Shown: one piece after another, positions 5,758 through 6,092 of the stretch
Numbering within the stretch: the stretch's first letter is position 1
Layout of the letters: each line of letters starts with the position of its first letter
NCBI GenBank assembly: GCA_902475865.1
Contig: CABSBK010000075.1
Coordinates: 1 to 6,092 of the forward strand
DNA: 6,092 nt
From: an uncultured Collinsella sp.
Lineage (GTDB): Bacteria; Actinomycetota; Coriobacteriia; Coriobacteriales; Coriobacteriaceae
Reading direction: 5' to 3'
Notes under the pieces: model-generated
The model's database searches: none
The model's input: the letters and a program-made list of their open reading frames with translations, nothing else
Told to the model about the DNA's origin: nothing
Position numbers and translations under genes: made by a program

Positions 5758-6092
5758 TTAAAAGGCTACGTTGCCAAACTCCGACAGGATCAGGTCGGGG
5801 TTGTGGTCGGTTGCCCAATCCACGTTCCACGGGCTCGTGAACAGCAGCAGTCGCGCGTGAGCGAAAGGCCCGGGATATCAATAGTGTCGGGGTCGTTCTG
5901 GATCCAGCGGATGTCCGTATAGGGCAGCGGCTGGCGACGAACCTCAACACGGTACTCGGCCTTGAGACGGCGCTCGAGCACCTCAAACTGCAGCACGCCG
6001 ACCACGCCCACGATGACGCTTTCCATGCCGGCACCCAGCTCGCGGAAGATCTGGATGGCACCCTCCTGGGCAAGCTCCTCCATGCCCTTGAC
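5758..6092 (-). pseudogene. prfC: Peptide chain release factor 3, C-terminal end, frameshifted
   Basis: The 3' end of the gene for RF3, the cytoplasmic GTPase that removes RF1/RF2 from the ribosome after peptide release; the GTPase domain lies outside the window. Entering at 6092 in frame (VKGMEELAQEGAIQIF), it shows the RF3 hallmark GVVGVLQFEVLERRLKAEY and then PLPYTDIRWI and GLSLTRD, down to about 5850. After LTRD this frame turns into unrelated CCCSRARG and stops at TGA (5792-5790). The genuine RF3 ending, LLLFTSPWNVDWATDHNPD through SEFGNVAF, is present immediately afterwards but in another frame, ending at TAA (5760-5758). About 11 residues normally separating the two parts appear to be missing, which implies a deletion of 3n+1 bases (about 34) at a CTG repeat (plus CAGCAGCAG, 5842-5850). 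The truncated product lacks the last strands of the C-terminal domain. It may be a real lesion or an assembly error. Identity as RF3 is strong. Confidence 0.85.

Noticed and set aside
5842..5850. CAGCAGCAG as a microsatellite repeat
   Set aside because: Three triplet copies are too few to call a repeat element; noted only as a possible slippage point for the prfC deletion.
5252..6073. A 273-codon minus-strand frame spanning prfC, the intergenic region and part of the transporter
   Set aside because: It is rich in Arg, Ser and Pro, shows no domain, and crosses the terminator, promoter and leader. It is a chance open frame, although it overlaps the same prfC sequence.
5790..6092. Programmed ribosomal frameshift as the explanation for prfC
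   Set aside because: A frameshift alone would not supply the roughly 11 residues missing between LTRD and LLLFTSPW, and there is no obvious slippery heptamer; deletion is simpler.

Overview
The window looks like chromosomal DNA from a GC-rich, gut-type member of the Actinomycetota, most likely class Coriobacteriia and probably Collinsella or a close relative. This is inferred from the overall protein style, the strong GC bias at third codon positions, AAAGGAG-type ribosome binding sites and compact housekeeping/accessory spacing. I could not run a search to confirm it. Coding density is high, and no stretch of more than about 160 bp lacks a gene. I see no rRNA, tRNA, CRISPR array, insertion sequence or phage gene.

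Layout, left to right. (1) A complete MATE-family efflux transporter on the plus strand (13-1395) converges with a LysR-type regulator on the minus strand (1423-2289). (2) The regulator is divergent from a DMT/EamA-family permease (plus, 2448-3350) across a 158-bp intergenic region. That region carries several short palindromes, including AGTAT-N9-ATACT, which overlaps a candidate lysR -10 box. This is the usual arrangement for a LysR protein that controls its divergent neighbour. (3) Uracil-DNA glycosylase, ung (plus, 3439-4164), has all catalytic motifs. Its 3' end overlaps by 51 bp the 3' end of a convergent short-chain dehydrogenase/reductase (SDR; minus, 4114-4869). (4) The SDR is the second gene of a tight minus-strand operon behind a VUT/YhhQ-type queuosine-precursor transporter (4879-5601); the transporter stop codon is part of the SDR ribosome binding site. 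(5) At the right edge lies the 3' end of prfC (release factor 3, minus). Its two recognisable C-terminal pieces are in different reading frames, with about 11 residues apparently missing between them.

The most interesting non-coding region is the 156 bp between prfC and the queuosine-precursor transporter. Read on the minus strand it contains, in order, a GC-rich hairpin that could end prfC transcription, a good sigma-70-type promoter (TTGCCT-N17-TATTAT), and a leader of about 80 nt. The leader folds as a 6-bp hairpin whose loop can pair with an ACC placed directly before the Shine-Dalgarno sequence. That is the architecture of a class-I preQ1 riboswitch, in front of a gene family that such riboswitches are known to control.

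The genes do not form one pathway. They are independent small units: drug or metabolite export, a regulator-permease pair, DNA repair, a queuosine-salvage operon with an unassigned oxidoreductase, and translation termination.
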